Assembly (NCBI GenBank): GCA_964632485.1
Contig: CAZWDO010000001.1
Span: forward strand, 241,543 to 258,385
Direction: 5' to 3'
Origin: CAZWDO01 sp964632485 [NCBI: uncultured bacterium]
GTDB taxonomy: Bacteria; JAGOEH01
DNA length: 16,843 bases
The first letter of the stretch is position 1. Every line of letters begins with the position of its first letter. The notes below the pieces were generated by a model that had not been told where the DNA came from, made no database searches, and worked only from the letters and a program-made list of their open reading frames with translations. Below are positions 7,310 through 14,265 of this stretch, piece after piece. The position numbers and the translations under genes are program-made.

Positions 7310-8872
7310 TCAATTCAGCAAATTGGCGCCATCCATCTCCTTGGGTGGTGTAATATTCATTAGAGACAACATTGTCGGCGCTATATCCGCCAAACGTCCG
7401 CCAACTTTCAACTGGATGCGATTCTTTTGCAGGTAAGAACGGTTTGAAATCAGATGCAGCCAGACCAGATTGGTTGTATGCGCTGTATGCGGCTGCCCGG
7501 TTTCATAATCAATCATTTGTTCCGCATTGCCATGATCAGAGGTTAAAAACACAACTCCGTCCTTATTAAGGATCGTTTGAACAACTTCACCCACGCAAGC
7601 ATCTACGGTTTCAATCGCCTTAACAGCCGCTTCAAATACACCGGTATGACCCACCATATCAGGGTTGGCAAAATTAAGTACTATTAAATCATACAGATCG
7701 GCATTAATCAGCTCAATTATTTTATTTTTAACTTCAACGGCGCTCATTTCAGGTTGCAAATCATAGGTAGCCACGCGGGGACTGGGGATTAGAACTCTGT
7801 CTTCCTGATCAAAAACAACATCGCTTTGACCATTGAAAAAGAAAGTAACATGGGCATACTTTTCGGTTTCGGCAATACGAAGTTGACGCAGGCCAAGATC
7901 GGCAAAAACCTGTCCAAAAAGATGGACTAAGGCAATAGGAGGGAAAAGAATCTCGACGTGAGCACGCGTAGAGTTGGCTACCCCATCATAATACTCGGTC
8001 ATGCAGATAAATGTCAGTTTTTCCAGAGCGAGCACGGGAAACTCGCTGAACTCGTTTTCAACAAACGCCCGGGTCAACTCGCGGGTCCGATCCAGTCGAT
8101 AATTGAAAAACACGACAACATCACCGCTCCGGATAGGTTCAAAATCATTAGTAATGCGGGGTTTAATGAACTCATCTGTCTCGCCTAAATTATAGGCATC
8201 GGCAACGGCTTGCTCAATACCAGCAAATGGGGGCCGCGTGGAAATTCCCTGGGTCAGCATATCATAAGCCAACTGCACTCGATCCCAGCGATTATCGCGA
8301 TCCATACTATAATAACGTCCCGAAATAGAAGCGATATGCCCTGTTTGTTCGGCTTGAATAAAATCGAGGACCGGTTGGACATAGGACATAGTAGAGCTGG
8401 GCGGCGTGTCGCGGCCATCGGAAAAAACATGAACCAACAATTGGCGGGATGATAATCCCTGTTGTTTGGCAAATTTCATTAAAGCCAGCAAGTGATCAGT
8501 ATGAGCATGGACCCCCTGATCCTGGACCAATCCCATCAAGTGGACGCGGCAACCCTCATTTTTAGCATAATTAAGAGCGTCGATCATGCGTTGATTTTTA
8601 AAAAACTCGCCATCACTCACACTTTTATTAATCCGTACTAGATTTTGATACACTACCCGGCCGGCGCCCATATTCAAATGACCCACTTCACTGGATCCCT
8701 GATTTCCGTCAGGCAATCCGACATCAACTCCAGAGGCCGAAATCAGAGTCGTGGGATAATGGGCGCAATATATATCATGATTGGGAGTCTTGGCGTGATA
8801 GATGGCATTGTAATCGGGCCGGGGGTTATAACCCCAACCATCGCGTATAATCAGCGCAAAAGGCTTTTTCAT
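7310..8872 (-). CDS. gpmI: 2,3-bisphosphoglycerate-independent phosphoglycerate mutase
   Basis: 520 residues, the usual size for the two-manganese alkaline-phosphatase-fold enzyme that interconverts 3- and 2-phosphoglycerate in glycolysis and gluconeogenesis. Metal and substrate motifs are all visible: RDGWGYN with Asp11, the phosphorylated Ser61 in SSEVGHLNMGAGR, HVFSDGRDTPP, DRDNRWDR, NFANPDMVGHTG and LTSDHGNAE. The residue before the catalytic serine is Ser60 where most family members have Asn, a mild change. The start is placed at ATG 8872 because MKKPFALIIRDGWG matches the family N-terminus and AAGGAG lies six bases upstream; a longer frame to 8914 adds 14 residues unlike the family and overlaps manA. 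It lies 14 nt downstream of manA, probably co-transcribed. No terminator is visible between it and the convergent rpiB. Confidence 0.96.
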   Translation of the reverse strand: MKKPFALIIRDGWGYNPRPDYNAIYHAKTPNHDIYCAHYPTTLISASGVDVGLPDGNQGSSEVGHLNMGAGRVVYQNLVRINKSVSDGEFFKNQRMIDALNYAKNEGCRVHLMGLVQDQGVHAHTDHLLALMKFAKQQGLSSRQLLVHVFSDGRDTPPSSTMSYVQPVLDFIQAEQTGHIASISGRYYSMDRDNRWDRVQLAYDMLTQGISTRPPFAGIEQAVADAYNLGETDEFIKPRITNDFEPIRSGDVVVFFNYRLDRTRELTRAFVENEFSEFPVLALEKLTFICMTEYYDGVANSTRAHVEILFPPIALVHLFGQVFADLGLRQLRIAETEKYAHVTFFFNGQSDVVFDQEDRVLIPSPRVATYDLQPEMSAVEVKNKIIELINADLYDLIVLNFANPDMVGHTGVFEAAVKAIETVDACVGEVVQTILNKDGVVFLTSDHGNAEQMIDYETGQPHTAHTTNLVWLHLISNRSYLQKNRIQLKVGGRLADIAPTMLSLMNITPPKEMDGANLLN

Positions 8873-8886
8873 AATCAGCTCCTTGT

Positions 8887-9837
8887 TTAAATCGTAATCC
8901 ATAACATACGGCAATCTTCTAAACTATTAATCGATACATGAAGTTCCGCAATATTTGCCGGTATCAGGTATGTATCGCCCGCTACGAAGCGCTCAGCGTT
9001 CAAGTAACCGCTCCCATTTAAAACCAGGATTATTACCATTTCTTCAATTGATGGCTTTTCAACCATGCCGGCGGGGAATTCAATTTGCCGGACTGTAAAA
9101 TAAGGTGAAGCGGCTAATAGGTTATTTCCCTTTTTATAGGGAAGGATTGTCAGATCCGGATATAAACGCAAACATTTACGCGCCTGCTCCACATGTAATT
9201 GCCGGGGTTGCCCTTGTTTATCCACCCGGCCCCAATCATAAATGCGCCAGGTCACATCGGAATTTTCTTGTATCTCCGCTAAAAGTGTTCCCTCCAGGAT
9301 CGCATGAACGCATCCCGGGGGAATGAAAAGCGAATCCCCGGGTTTAATGGAATGAATTGCCAGCGTTTCCAAAACATCCTCACTACCGATGCGATACCGG
9401 ACAGATTCTTCCTCCCAGCCCGGATTAATTCCATAATTTACCTTTGTATCATCCTGAGTATCCATTATATACCAGAACTCAGTCTTTCCCAGATCCCGAG
9501 CCATTTCCAGCGCTTGATCATCGTCAGGATGAAGCTGTACAGATAAATCGTCCATAGCATCGATCAGTTTTATCAGCAAGGGGAATCGGCCCGGATAGCG
9601 ACGCGCTAATAATTCTCCCATGATTTCCCGTCGATTCGATTTTAAAATCTCACTTAAAGATAATCCCGCCCACACACCATTGGCAACAATTGATTGGTAT
9701 TCCTCACGGTCCACGATTTCCCAGGATTCTCCAATTGGCTGTTGAAGAGGAAACGGTTTTCCGTAATCTTTGACCAATCGGCTCCCCCCCCAAATTTTCT
9801 CCTGGCCAATCGGCACAAATTTCAGCGGATATGACAT
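8887..9837 (-). CDS. manA: Mannose-6-phosphate isomerase, class I (short form)
   Basis: 316 residues, the length of the short Bacillus-type class I enzyme. It interconverts mannose-6-phosphate and fructose-6-phosphate, feeding GDP-mannose synthesis or mannose catabolism. Cupin zinc ligands are in place: Gln101 and His103 in SVQLHPDDD, Glu120 in KTEFWYI, and His178 in IPPGCVHAI. The family block IQENSDVTWRIYDWGR follows. The N-terminus PLKFVPIGQEKIWGG is typical, so the start is ATG at 9837; AAGGA lies about 11 bases upstream, a rather long spacing. An in-frame ATG at 9882 would add 15 unusual residues and cannot be excluded. It heads a manA-gpmI operon. The product of the reverse reaction, fructose-6-phosphate, is also a substrate of the sucrose-phosphate synthase in this window. 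Confidence 0.93.
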   Translation of the reverse strand: MSYPLKFVPIGQEKIWGGSRLVKDYGKPFPLQQPIGESWEIVDREEYQSIVANGVWAGLSLSEILKSNRREIMGELLARRYPGRFPLLIKLIDAMDDLSVQLHPDDDQALEMARDLGKTEFWYIMDTQDDTKVNYGINPGWEEESVRYRIGSEDVLETLAIHSIKPGDSLFIPPGCVHAILEGTLLAEIQENSDVTWRIYDWGRVDKQGQPRQLHVEQARKCLRLYPDLTILPYKKGNNLLAASPYFTVRQIEFPAGMVEKPSIEEMVIILVLNGSGYLNAERFVAGDTYLIPANIAELHVSINSLEDCRMLWITI

Positions 9838-9976
9838 ATTTTTATCTTTCCTTTCCTGATGGATGAGAATTGAGAAGTTCATTCTCCGGTGGGTTTAAGC
9901 AAAAAATAGACACAGAAACAAAACGCGCAGAAAATTTCAAATCAGTATCCGGATGTCTCCCTCAACTGCATACTGA

Positions 9977-10005
9977 ATAATAGGGTAAACCGGATTTTTT
10001 GTCAA
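9977..10005 (-). promoter_or_regulatory. Consensus sigma70 promoter for manA-gpmI
   Basis: On the minus strand TTGACA (10005-10000), a 17-bp spacer and TATTAT (9982-9977) give a strong promoter with start near 9970. The leader to ATG 9837 is about 130 nt with no element I recognise. The -35 box is separated by 24 bp of A/T-rich DNA from the -35 box of the divergent plus-strand operon. Confidence 0.75.
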
Positions 10006-10029
10006 GCCAATAAATTTTAAAAAAAATTG

Positions 10030-10058
10030 TTGACTTTTAAATAAGAATAAGTTAATAT
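10030..10058 (+). promoter_or_regulatory. Sigma70-type promoter of the regulator-CoA-peptidoglycan operon
   Basis: TTGACT at 10030-10035 and TAATAT at 10053-10058 are separated by 17 bp. The expected start near 10065 gives a leader of about 22 nt before ATG 10087. The A/T-rich tract at 10006-10029 between the divergent -35 boxes could act as an UP element for both. The -35 region TTGACTTTTA is the same as in the sucrose-phosphate synthase promoter. Confidence 0.65.
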
Positions 10059-10086
10059 ACAAAAGAATTTCAAAACAGGAGTATTC

Positions 10087-10581
10087 ATGATGCGTAGATG
10101 GTATTATTTAACTGTACTGATGTTAGGTTTGGTGTTGGTAATGCTATATTGTGGAAAATCCAAGAAAAAAGCTGAGGGATTCCTTGCCTTGCTGGATGAA
10201 GCGATGAATCAATGTCAATATGGGATAATTATTAACCAGGCGTCTGATACCTTAAAAATGAGGCCGGATCTACCGAGGGAATTTAAAAAGGAGATCTATT
10301 GGCGTTATGCGGTAGCAATTTCATTACGTAATTATGGTGTTCCGCATTATACCATCCTTGATTCACTGAAATTTTATCACGCTGATTCGCTTTATACAGA
10401 AGCGCTAAAGATAAAAATTGATGATGCAGAGAAAGCCTACCTGGAAGCCCGCCGGATATTGGCCGATGGCGATATTGCTATTACTCGCCAAAAATTGGGT
10501 GAAGCCCTTAAAATTTTTCCAACGATGGAACCTGCGCAGTTGCTCAACGATAGTTTAACAACTCTTCAAACCCCGAATTAA
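10087..10581 (+). CDS. Small membrane-anchored or lipoprotein-like protein with TPR-like helices
   Basis: 164 residues, function unknown. The N-terminus has two arginines, then a hydrophobic stretch (about 5-21) ending in Cys22 followed by GKSKKK. This resembles a lipoprotein signal, but Tyr at -1 and Met at -3 do not fit the normal lipobox, so an uncleaved membrane anchor is equally possible. The rest is predominantly helical; the pattern YTEALKIKIDDAEKAYLEA and IAITRQKLGEALKIFPTMEPA looks like TPR-type paired helices, suggesting a protein-interaction role outside the inner membrane. The start ATG at 10087 has AGGAG five bases upstream; an ATG immediately after it is an alternative. It is first in the operon, 11 nt before the response regulator-ATPase gene. 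It could be a partner or sensor for that regulator, but only position suggests so. Confidence 0.7.
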   Translation: MMRRWYYLTVLMLGLVLVMLYCGKSKKKAEGFLALLDEAMNQCQYGIIINQASDTLKMRPDLPREFKKEIYWRYAVAISLRNYGVPHYTILDSLKFYHADSLYTEALKIKIDDAEKAYLEARRILADGDIAITRQKLGEALKIFPTMEPAQLLNDSLTTLQTPN

Positions 10582-10592
10582 GGAACTGTGAC

Positions 10593-11417
10593 ATGAACGG
10601 TGAATTTAATATACTCGTCGTCGATGATGATCCTGATATTCGTCTACTGCTATCGGAAGTTCTGGCATCTAACCCGAAGTTTCGAGTGGTTATAGCTGAA
10701 AATGGGTTAAAAGGCCTCGAAAAGATTAAAACAGAGATATTCGATGTTGTCATTACCGACATAAAAATGCCCGTAATGGATGGTATCGAAATGCTTCAAA
10801 ACATTCGCAAATTGCAGCCGGAAATGCCAGTCGTTATAATGTCCGGATATGCGGAATTCCATCATTTGGCAAAAGCGCTGGAACTGGGCGCCAGTAACTT
10901 CATTCGTAAACCCTTCGATTTTGAAGAAGTTTTTCAAGTTATTCTTAAAATATTGAAGATTAAAGACAAATTTGTCAAGCAGAGCCGGATTTTTCCCCAT
11001 ATCACGATTGAAACCATGATACGATTTCCCAGCGATACGGAATTAGTCGATGGTATTGCTGTCTATTTAACCATCGATCTGATTAATTATAATATGTGTA
11101 ATGTCGTGGAAGTCAATAACATTCGCCTTTCAATACATGAAGCGTTAATGAATGCAATCGAACATGGGAATAAAATGGACAGAAGTAAACAGGTTCAAAT
11201 TATCAAAAAAGTGGACCACGATTCAATTGTGTTTCATATCATAGATGAAGGGGATGGTTTTGATTTAAATAAAGTCCCCGACCCCACTCTGCCTGAAAAT
11301 ATTATGAATCCACGCGGCCGGGGGATATTGCTGATTAGTTCATTCATGGACGAAATGGCCTTCGACCAGGGTGGCAGAGAGCTAATTATTACAAAAAAAC
11401 GCAATCAGAATGCTTAG
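10593..11417 (+). CDS. Response regulator receiver fused to an RsbW-type serine kinase/ATPase domain
   Basis: 274 residues. Receiver domain at about 5-122: acidic pocket Asp11-Asp12-Asp13, phospho-acceptor Asp56 in VVITDIKMP, Ser84 in MSGY and Lys106 in RKPFDF. The output, about 140-270, is a GHKL ATPase of the anti-sigma (HATPase_c_2, RsbW/SpoIIAB) kind rather than DNA-binding: N-box HEALMNAIEHG with Glu183 and Asn187, G1-like DEGDGFD at 218-224, and PRGRGILLI at 240-248. In RsbW-type proteins this domain binds a sigma factor or phosphorylates a STAS anti-anti-sigma partner; here receiver phosphorylation would presumably control that. No sigma, STAS or PP2C gene is in the window. It has AAGGAA overlapping the upstream stop codon, and its last 8 nt overlap the pantothenate kinase gene, implying translational coupling. 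Confidence 0.92.
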   Translation: MNGEFNILVVDDDPDIRLLLSEVLASNPKFRVVIAENGLKGLEKIKTEIFDVVITDIKMPVMDGIEMLQNIRKLQPEMPVVIMSGYAEFHHLAKALELGASNFIRKPFDFEEVFQVILKILKIKDKFVKQSRIFPHITIETMIRFPSDTELVDGIAVYLTIDLINYNMCNVVEVNNIRLSIHEALMNAIEHGNKMDRSKQVQIIKKVDHDSIVFHIIDEGDGFDLNKVPDPTLPENIMNPRGRGILLISSFMDEMAFDQGGRELIITKKRNQNA

Positions 11418-12237
11418 TATTGGTATTGATCTGGGGTGTAGCTTTCATAAAATCGTCGTTTTAGAGGCAAAAAAAATACTCCATGCAGAAGTTATTGAAC
11501 CTGAAAACATACAAAGAATTGATCGACATCTTTTAACATCATGGTATCCTCCACTTGCTGATTCGGAAATCCGCTTATTTATAACGGGCGGACGATCGAA
11601 ATTTATCGATGTGGACGCTTCTATCGTCACAGAACGAATTGATGAGATTGCCGCTATAGCCGCAGGATGCCAATATTTCTCCCCCTTACTTAAACGTTTA
11701 TTATGTATTAGTTTAGGAACAGGTACCTGTATTGTTGGATCACAACTTAAACATTACCAACATCTGGGTGGATCCGGTCTGGGGGGTGGTACACTCAATG
11801 GGTGCGCCCGATATCTTTTCCCTCAATCTTTGCAGCCGGTTCAGACTCTTTTTGAATTTGCATCACGAGGGGAATCAGCGAAAGTGGATATTACAGTTGG
11901 AGAGATAATCGGAAGCGGAATTGGAATCGTACCGGCGCATGCGACAGCCTCTCATTTAGGGCAATTAACAGCCAAAAGCGCCACTGAGGATATCGCCTGG
12001 GGCCTTGTGAACCTTGTGGCAACAGAAATAACCAATCTGGCGGTTTTTTGCGCTAAAAGTCAGTCATTTAATCATATCGTATTTATAGGATATCCGATCC
12101 AACACCCCTTGGTCTCCTCCATTATCATTGAACGATTGAAGATGGTTGCTCCTGAAATTGTTCCGATATTCCCTAACCGGCCAGTTTTTGGTTCAGCGCT
12201 AGGCGCTGTCCACTTCCGTCAATTGAATTCGCTATAA
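11410..12237 (+). CDS. coaW: Type II pantothenate kinase (CoaW/Fumble family)
   Basis: 275 residues, close to the Staphylococcus aureus CoaW length. It should phosphorylate pantothenate, the first step from pantothenate to CoA. The acetate/sugar-kinase fold is visible: a P-loop-like GIDLGCSFHKIVV with Asp7 and Lys14, ITGGRSK at about 58-64, the probable catalytic Glu79 in an E-x2-A-x3-G block, SLGTGTCI at about 101-108, GGSGLGGGT at 120-128, and a C-terminal FIGYPIQ...GSALGAV region. Immediate neighbours panB, panD and panC strongly support the role. Two oddities compared with S. aureus and human enzymes as I remember them: the second glycine of the GxGGT loop is Cys10, and the arginine just before the GG-x-GGG block is His118. 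Type II enzymes are often insensitive to CoA feedback. A related BadF-type ATPase is the main alternative. Confidence 0.8.
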   Translation: MLSIGIDLGCSFHKIVVLEAKKILHAEVIEPENIQRIDRHLLTSWYPPLADSEIRLFITGGRSKFIDVDASIVTERIDEIAAIAAGCQYFSPLLKRLLCISLGTGTCIVGSQLKHYQHLGGSGLGGGTLNGCARYLFPQSLQPVQTLFEFASRGESAKVDITVGEIIGSGIGIVPAHATASHLGQLTAKSATEDIAWGLVNLVATEITNLAVFCAKSQSFNHIVFIGYPIQHPLVSSIIIERLKMVAPEIVPIFPNRPVFGSALGAVHFRQLNSL

Positions 12238-12246
12238 GGAAAATGT

Positions 12247-13038
12247 ATGGCACGCAAATCTATTCGTTCCATCCTCCAGTTTAAAAATAAAAAACCAATT
12301 GTAATGCTCTCCCTATATGAGTACTATTTTGCCCAGATTTGTGATAAAACGGATATCGATATGATTCTCGTAGGCGACTCGGTCGGGAATGTACTTTACG
12401 GCTATGAATCGACACTACCCGTCTCGCTTGAAGTGATGATCCAGCATGGTTCAGCGGTAGTTCGGGCCACACGCAACCCACTGATCGTCATTGATATGCC
12501 ATTTTTAACGTATCAAATCTCGGTAGAACAGGCTATTGCGCATGCAGGACGAGTTCTCCAGCTCACTGGGGCCCAAGCCGTGAAAGTCGAAGGTTGCTCC
12601 GAATATTTAGTTGGCGTAATTAACCGTCTGGTAGAAACCGGAATCCCTGTGATGGGCCATCTGGGATTAACCCCGCAATCAATTAATACATTGGGAGGTT
12701 ATCAGCAGCAAGGACGCGATGAAGCGACCGCTCAAAAGCTCTTCGATTCGGCGCTCAAACTCGAGCAAGCCGGCTGTTTCTCTTTGGTACTCGAAAATAT
12801 TCCGGCTCTGCTGGCAAAGACGATTTCAGAACGGTTGGCCATTCCGACAATCGGAATCGCTGCCGGCCCATCTACAGATGGTCAAGTTTTAGTCTTACAT
12901 GATATTTTAGGTTTAAACCCGGATTTTAAACCCCGATTTGTCAAATGGTATGCCGAGCTCCATTCTTTAATCGAGCATGCCATTCTTGAATATAAAAAAG
13001 AAGTGGAAACACATCAATTTCCACGGCAAGAATTGTGA
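12247..13038 (+). CDS. panB: 3-methyl-2-oxobutanoate hydroxymethyltransferase (ketopantoate hydroxymethyltransferase)
   Basis: 263 residues, normal length. It adds a hydroxymethyl group from 5,10-methylene-tetrahydrofolate to 2-oxoisovalerate, giving ketopantoate. Metal and catalytic residues are in place: Asp44 in LVGDSVGN, Asp83 in VIDMPF, Glu115 in VKVEG and the base Glu183 in LVLENIP. HLGLTPQSINTLGGYQQQGR (138-157) is the family signature. The early TAYD motif reads SLYE here, and GIGAG reads GIAAG; both are modest changes. The next enzyme of the pathway, ketopantoate reductase (panE), is not in the run and must be encoded elsewhere or replaced, for example by IlvC. ATG 12247 follows the coaW stop by nine bases, with AAGGAAA overlapping that stop. 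Confidence 0.96.
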   Translation: MARKSIRSILQFKNKKPIVMLSLYEYYFAQICDKTDIDMILVGDSVGNVLYGYESTLPVSLEVMIQHGSAVVRATRNPLIVIDMPFLTYQISVEQAIAHAGRVLQLTGAQAVKVEGCSEYLVGVINRLVETGIPVMGHLGLTPQSINTLGGYQQQGRDEATAQKLFDSALKLEQAGCFSLVLENIPALLAKTISERLAIPTIGIAAGPSTDGQVLVLHDILGLNPDFKPRFVKWYAELHSLIEHAILEYKKEVETHQFPRQEL

Positions 13039-13056
13039 TCCACAGAAGGAAAAACC

Positions 13057-13416
13057 ATGTTACGAAAAGCGTTAATTGGCAAAATACACCGCGCTCGGGT
13101 TACCGGGGCCGATCTCAATTATGAAGGCAGCATTGAAATTGATGAGACGCTCTTAAAACTAAGTGGGATGGCTCCCTATGAGTATGTTGAAATCTATAAT
13201 ATCACCACCGGTGGGCGTTTTTCAACGTATATTATTGTTGGGCCGTCTGATTCCGGCAATGTCATTCTGAATGGCGCCGCTGCCCGACTGGTTCAAATTA
13301 ATGATGAAGTGATTATCACAGCATACGGTTATATCGATCAAGAAGCGCTCTTCAGGCATCAACCCCGGGTTATTTTAGTTGATGCCGCGAATCGGCCAAT
13401 TCCCATTGAGGATTAA
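13057..13416 (+). CDS. panD: Aspartate 1-decarboxylase (pyruvoyl enzyme)
   Basis: 119 residues. It decarboxylates aspartate to beta-alanine, the second branch of pantothenate synthesis. The self-cleavage site YEGSIEID is intact: cleavage at Gly24-Ser25 turns Ser25 into the pyruvoyl cofactor. Lys9, Arg54 and Tyr58 (in RFSTY) and the NGAAARL block are conserved at the same positions as in the E. coli enzyme. AAGGA lies upstream of ATG 13057, 18 nt after panB. In E. coli processing needs PanZ; in many other bacteria PanD processes unaided, and nothing like panZ is seen here. Confidence 0.97.
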   Translation: MLRKALIGKIHRARVTGADLNYEGSIEIDETLLKLSGMAPYEYVEIYNITTGGRFSTYIIVGPSDSGNVILNGAAARLVQINDEVIITAYGYIDQEALFRHQPRVILVDAANRPIPIED

Positions 13417-13419
13417 CGC

Positions 13420-14265
13420 ATGAAAATCGTCAATGACATTACGGAACTACGTATAATCTTAAAATCCTTTAGGTCCGAAGGCCTACAACTTGGATTGGTT
13501 CCAACTATGGGATATTTACATGCGGGGCATCTCAGTCTGGCGCAAAAAGCCAGAGAAGAAAATGAACGGGTTGTCGTTACTATTTTCGTCAATCCCACGC
13601 AATTTGGTCCACAAGAGGATTTAGGCCGATATCCCAAAGACCTGGAGACAGATTGCCGTCTGTTGAGAGAAGCAGGCGCCGATATTGTATTCACTCCAAC
13701 CGACGCATTGATGTATCCGGATGGATATCAAACCTGGGTTGATGTAGATGAACTATCCCGACATCTGTGTGGTAAAAGCCGTCCCGGACATTTCCGGGGA
13801 GTGACGACCGTTGTCGCTAAGCTTTTCAATATAGTCCAACCCGATCGCGCCTATTTTGGACAAAAAGATTTCCAGCAAGCCCGCGTGATCAGTCAAATGG
13901 TTCAGGATCTCAATTTCCCAATTCAAATCACGATATGCCCCATTGTAAGGGAATCAGATGGTTTAGCCATGAGTTCCCGTAACTGCTATCTATCAGTTGA
14001 TGATCGGGCTAAGGCGCCTTTATTCTACCAAACTCTTAAAAAAGGGATGAACCAGGCCAACGAAAAAAAGCAATCCTGGCCAGAGATTATCGAACAAATA
14101 AAACAAGAATTGACGGCGCAAGGAGCATTTACAGTCGATTATATCAATGCAATCGATCCCGACACACTTGAGCCACTTACAGAGTATCAACCCTCAGTGG
14201 TTCTTGCCAGTGCGGTTTTTTTGGGCAGCACCCGGTTGATTGACAATATATGGAACCGCGAATGA
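13420..14265 (+). CDS. panC: Pantoate-beta-alanine ligase (pantothenate synthetase)
   Basis: 281 residues, normal length. It condenses pantoate with beta-alanine using ATP, through a pantoyl-adenylate, to give pantothenate. The nucleotidyltransferase HIGH-type motif is HAGH (His34, His37) in VPTMGYLHAGHLSL. IFVNPTQFGPQEDLGRYP and FGQKDFQQ form the pantoate and ATP pockets, and AMSSRN is the KMSKS-like loop. It begins 3 nt after the panD stop, with GAGGA inside the panD tail acting as ribosome-binding site, and its stop overlaps the murG start as ATGA. With coaW, panB and panD it gives everything from 2-oxoisovalerate and aspartate to 4'-phosphopantothenate except ketopantoate reductase. Confidence 0.97.
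   Translation: MKIVNDITELRIILKSFRSEGLQLGLVPTMGYLHAGHLSLAQKAREENERVVVTIFVNPTQFGPQEDLGRYPKDLETDCRLLREAGADIVFTPTDALMYPDGYQTWVDVDELSRHLCGKSRPGHFRGVTTVVAKLFNIVQPDRAYFGQKDFQQARVISQMVQDLNFPIQITICPIVRESDGLAMSSRNCYLSVDDRAKAPLFYQTLKKGMNQANEKKQSWPEIIEQIKQELTAQGAFTVDYINAIDPDTLEPLTEYQPSVVLASAVFLGSTRLIDNIWNRE

Noticed and set aside
7329-7348. CCATCC/GGGTGG hairpin as a terminator for rpiB
   Set aside because: Lies inside the gpmI coding end, contains a wobble and is not followed by a T tract.
8873-8914. Upstream extension of gpmI to an ATG at 8914
   Set aside because: Adds 14 residues unlike the family, overlaps manA, and the internal ATG has a proper ribosome-binding site.
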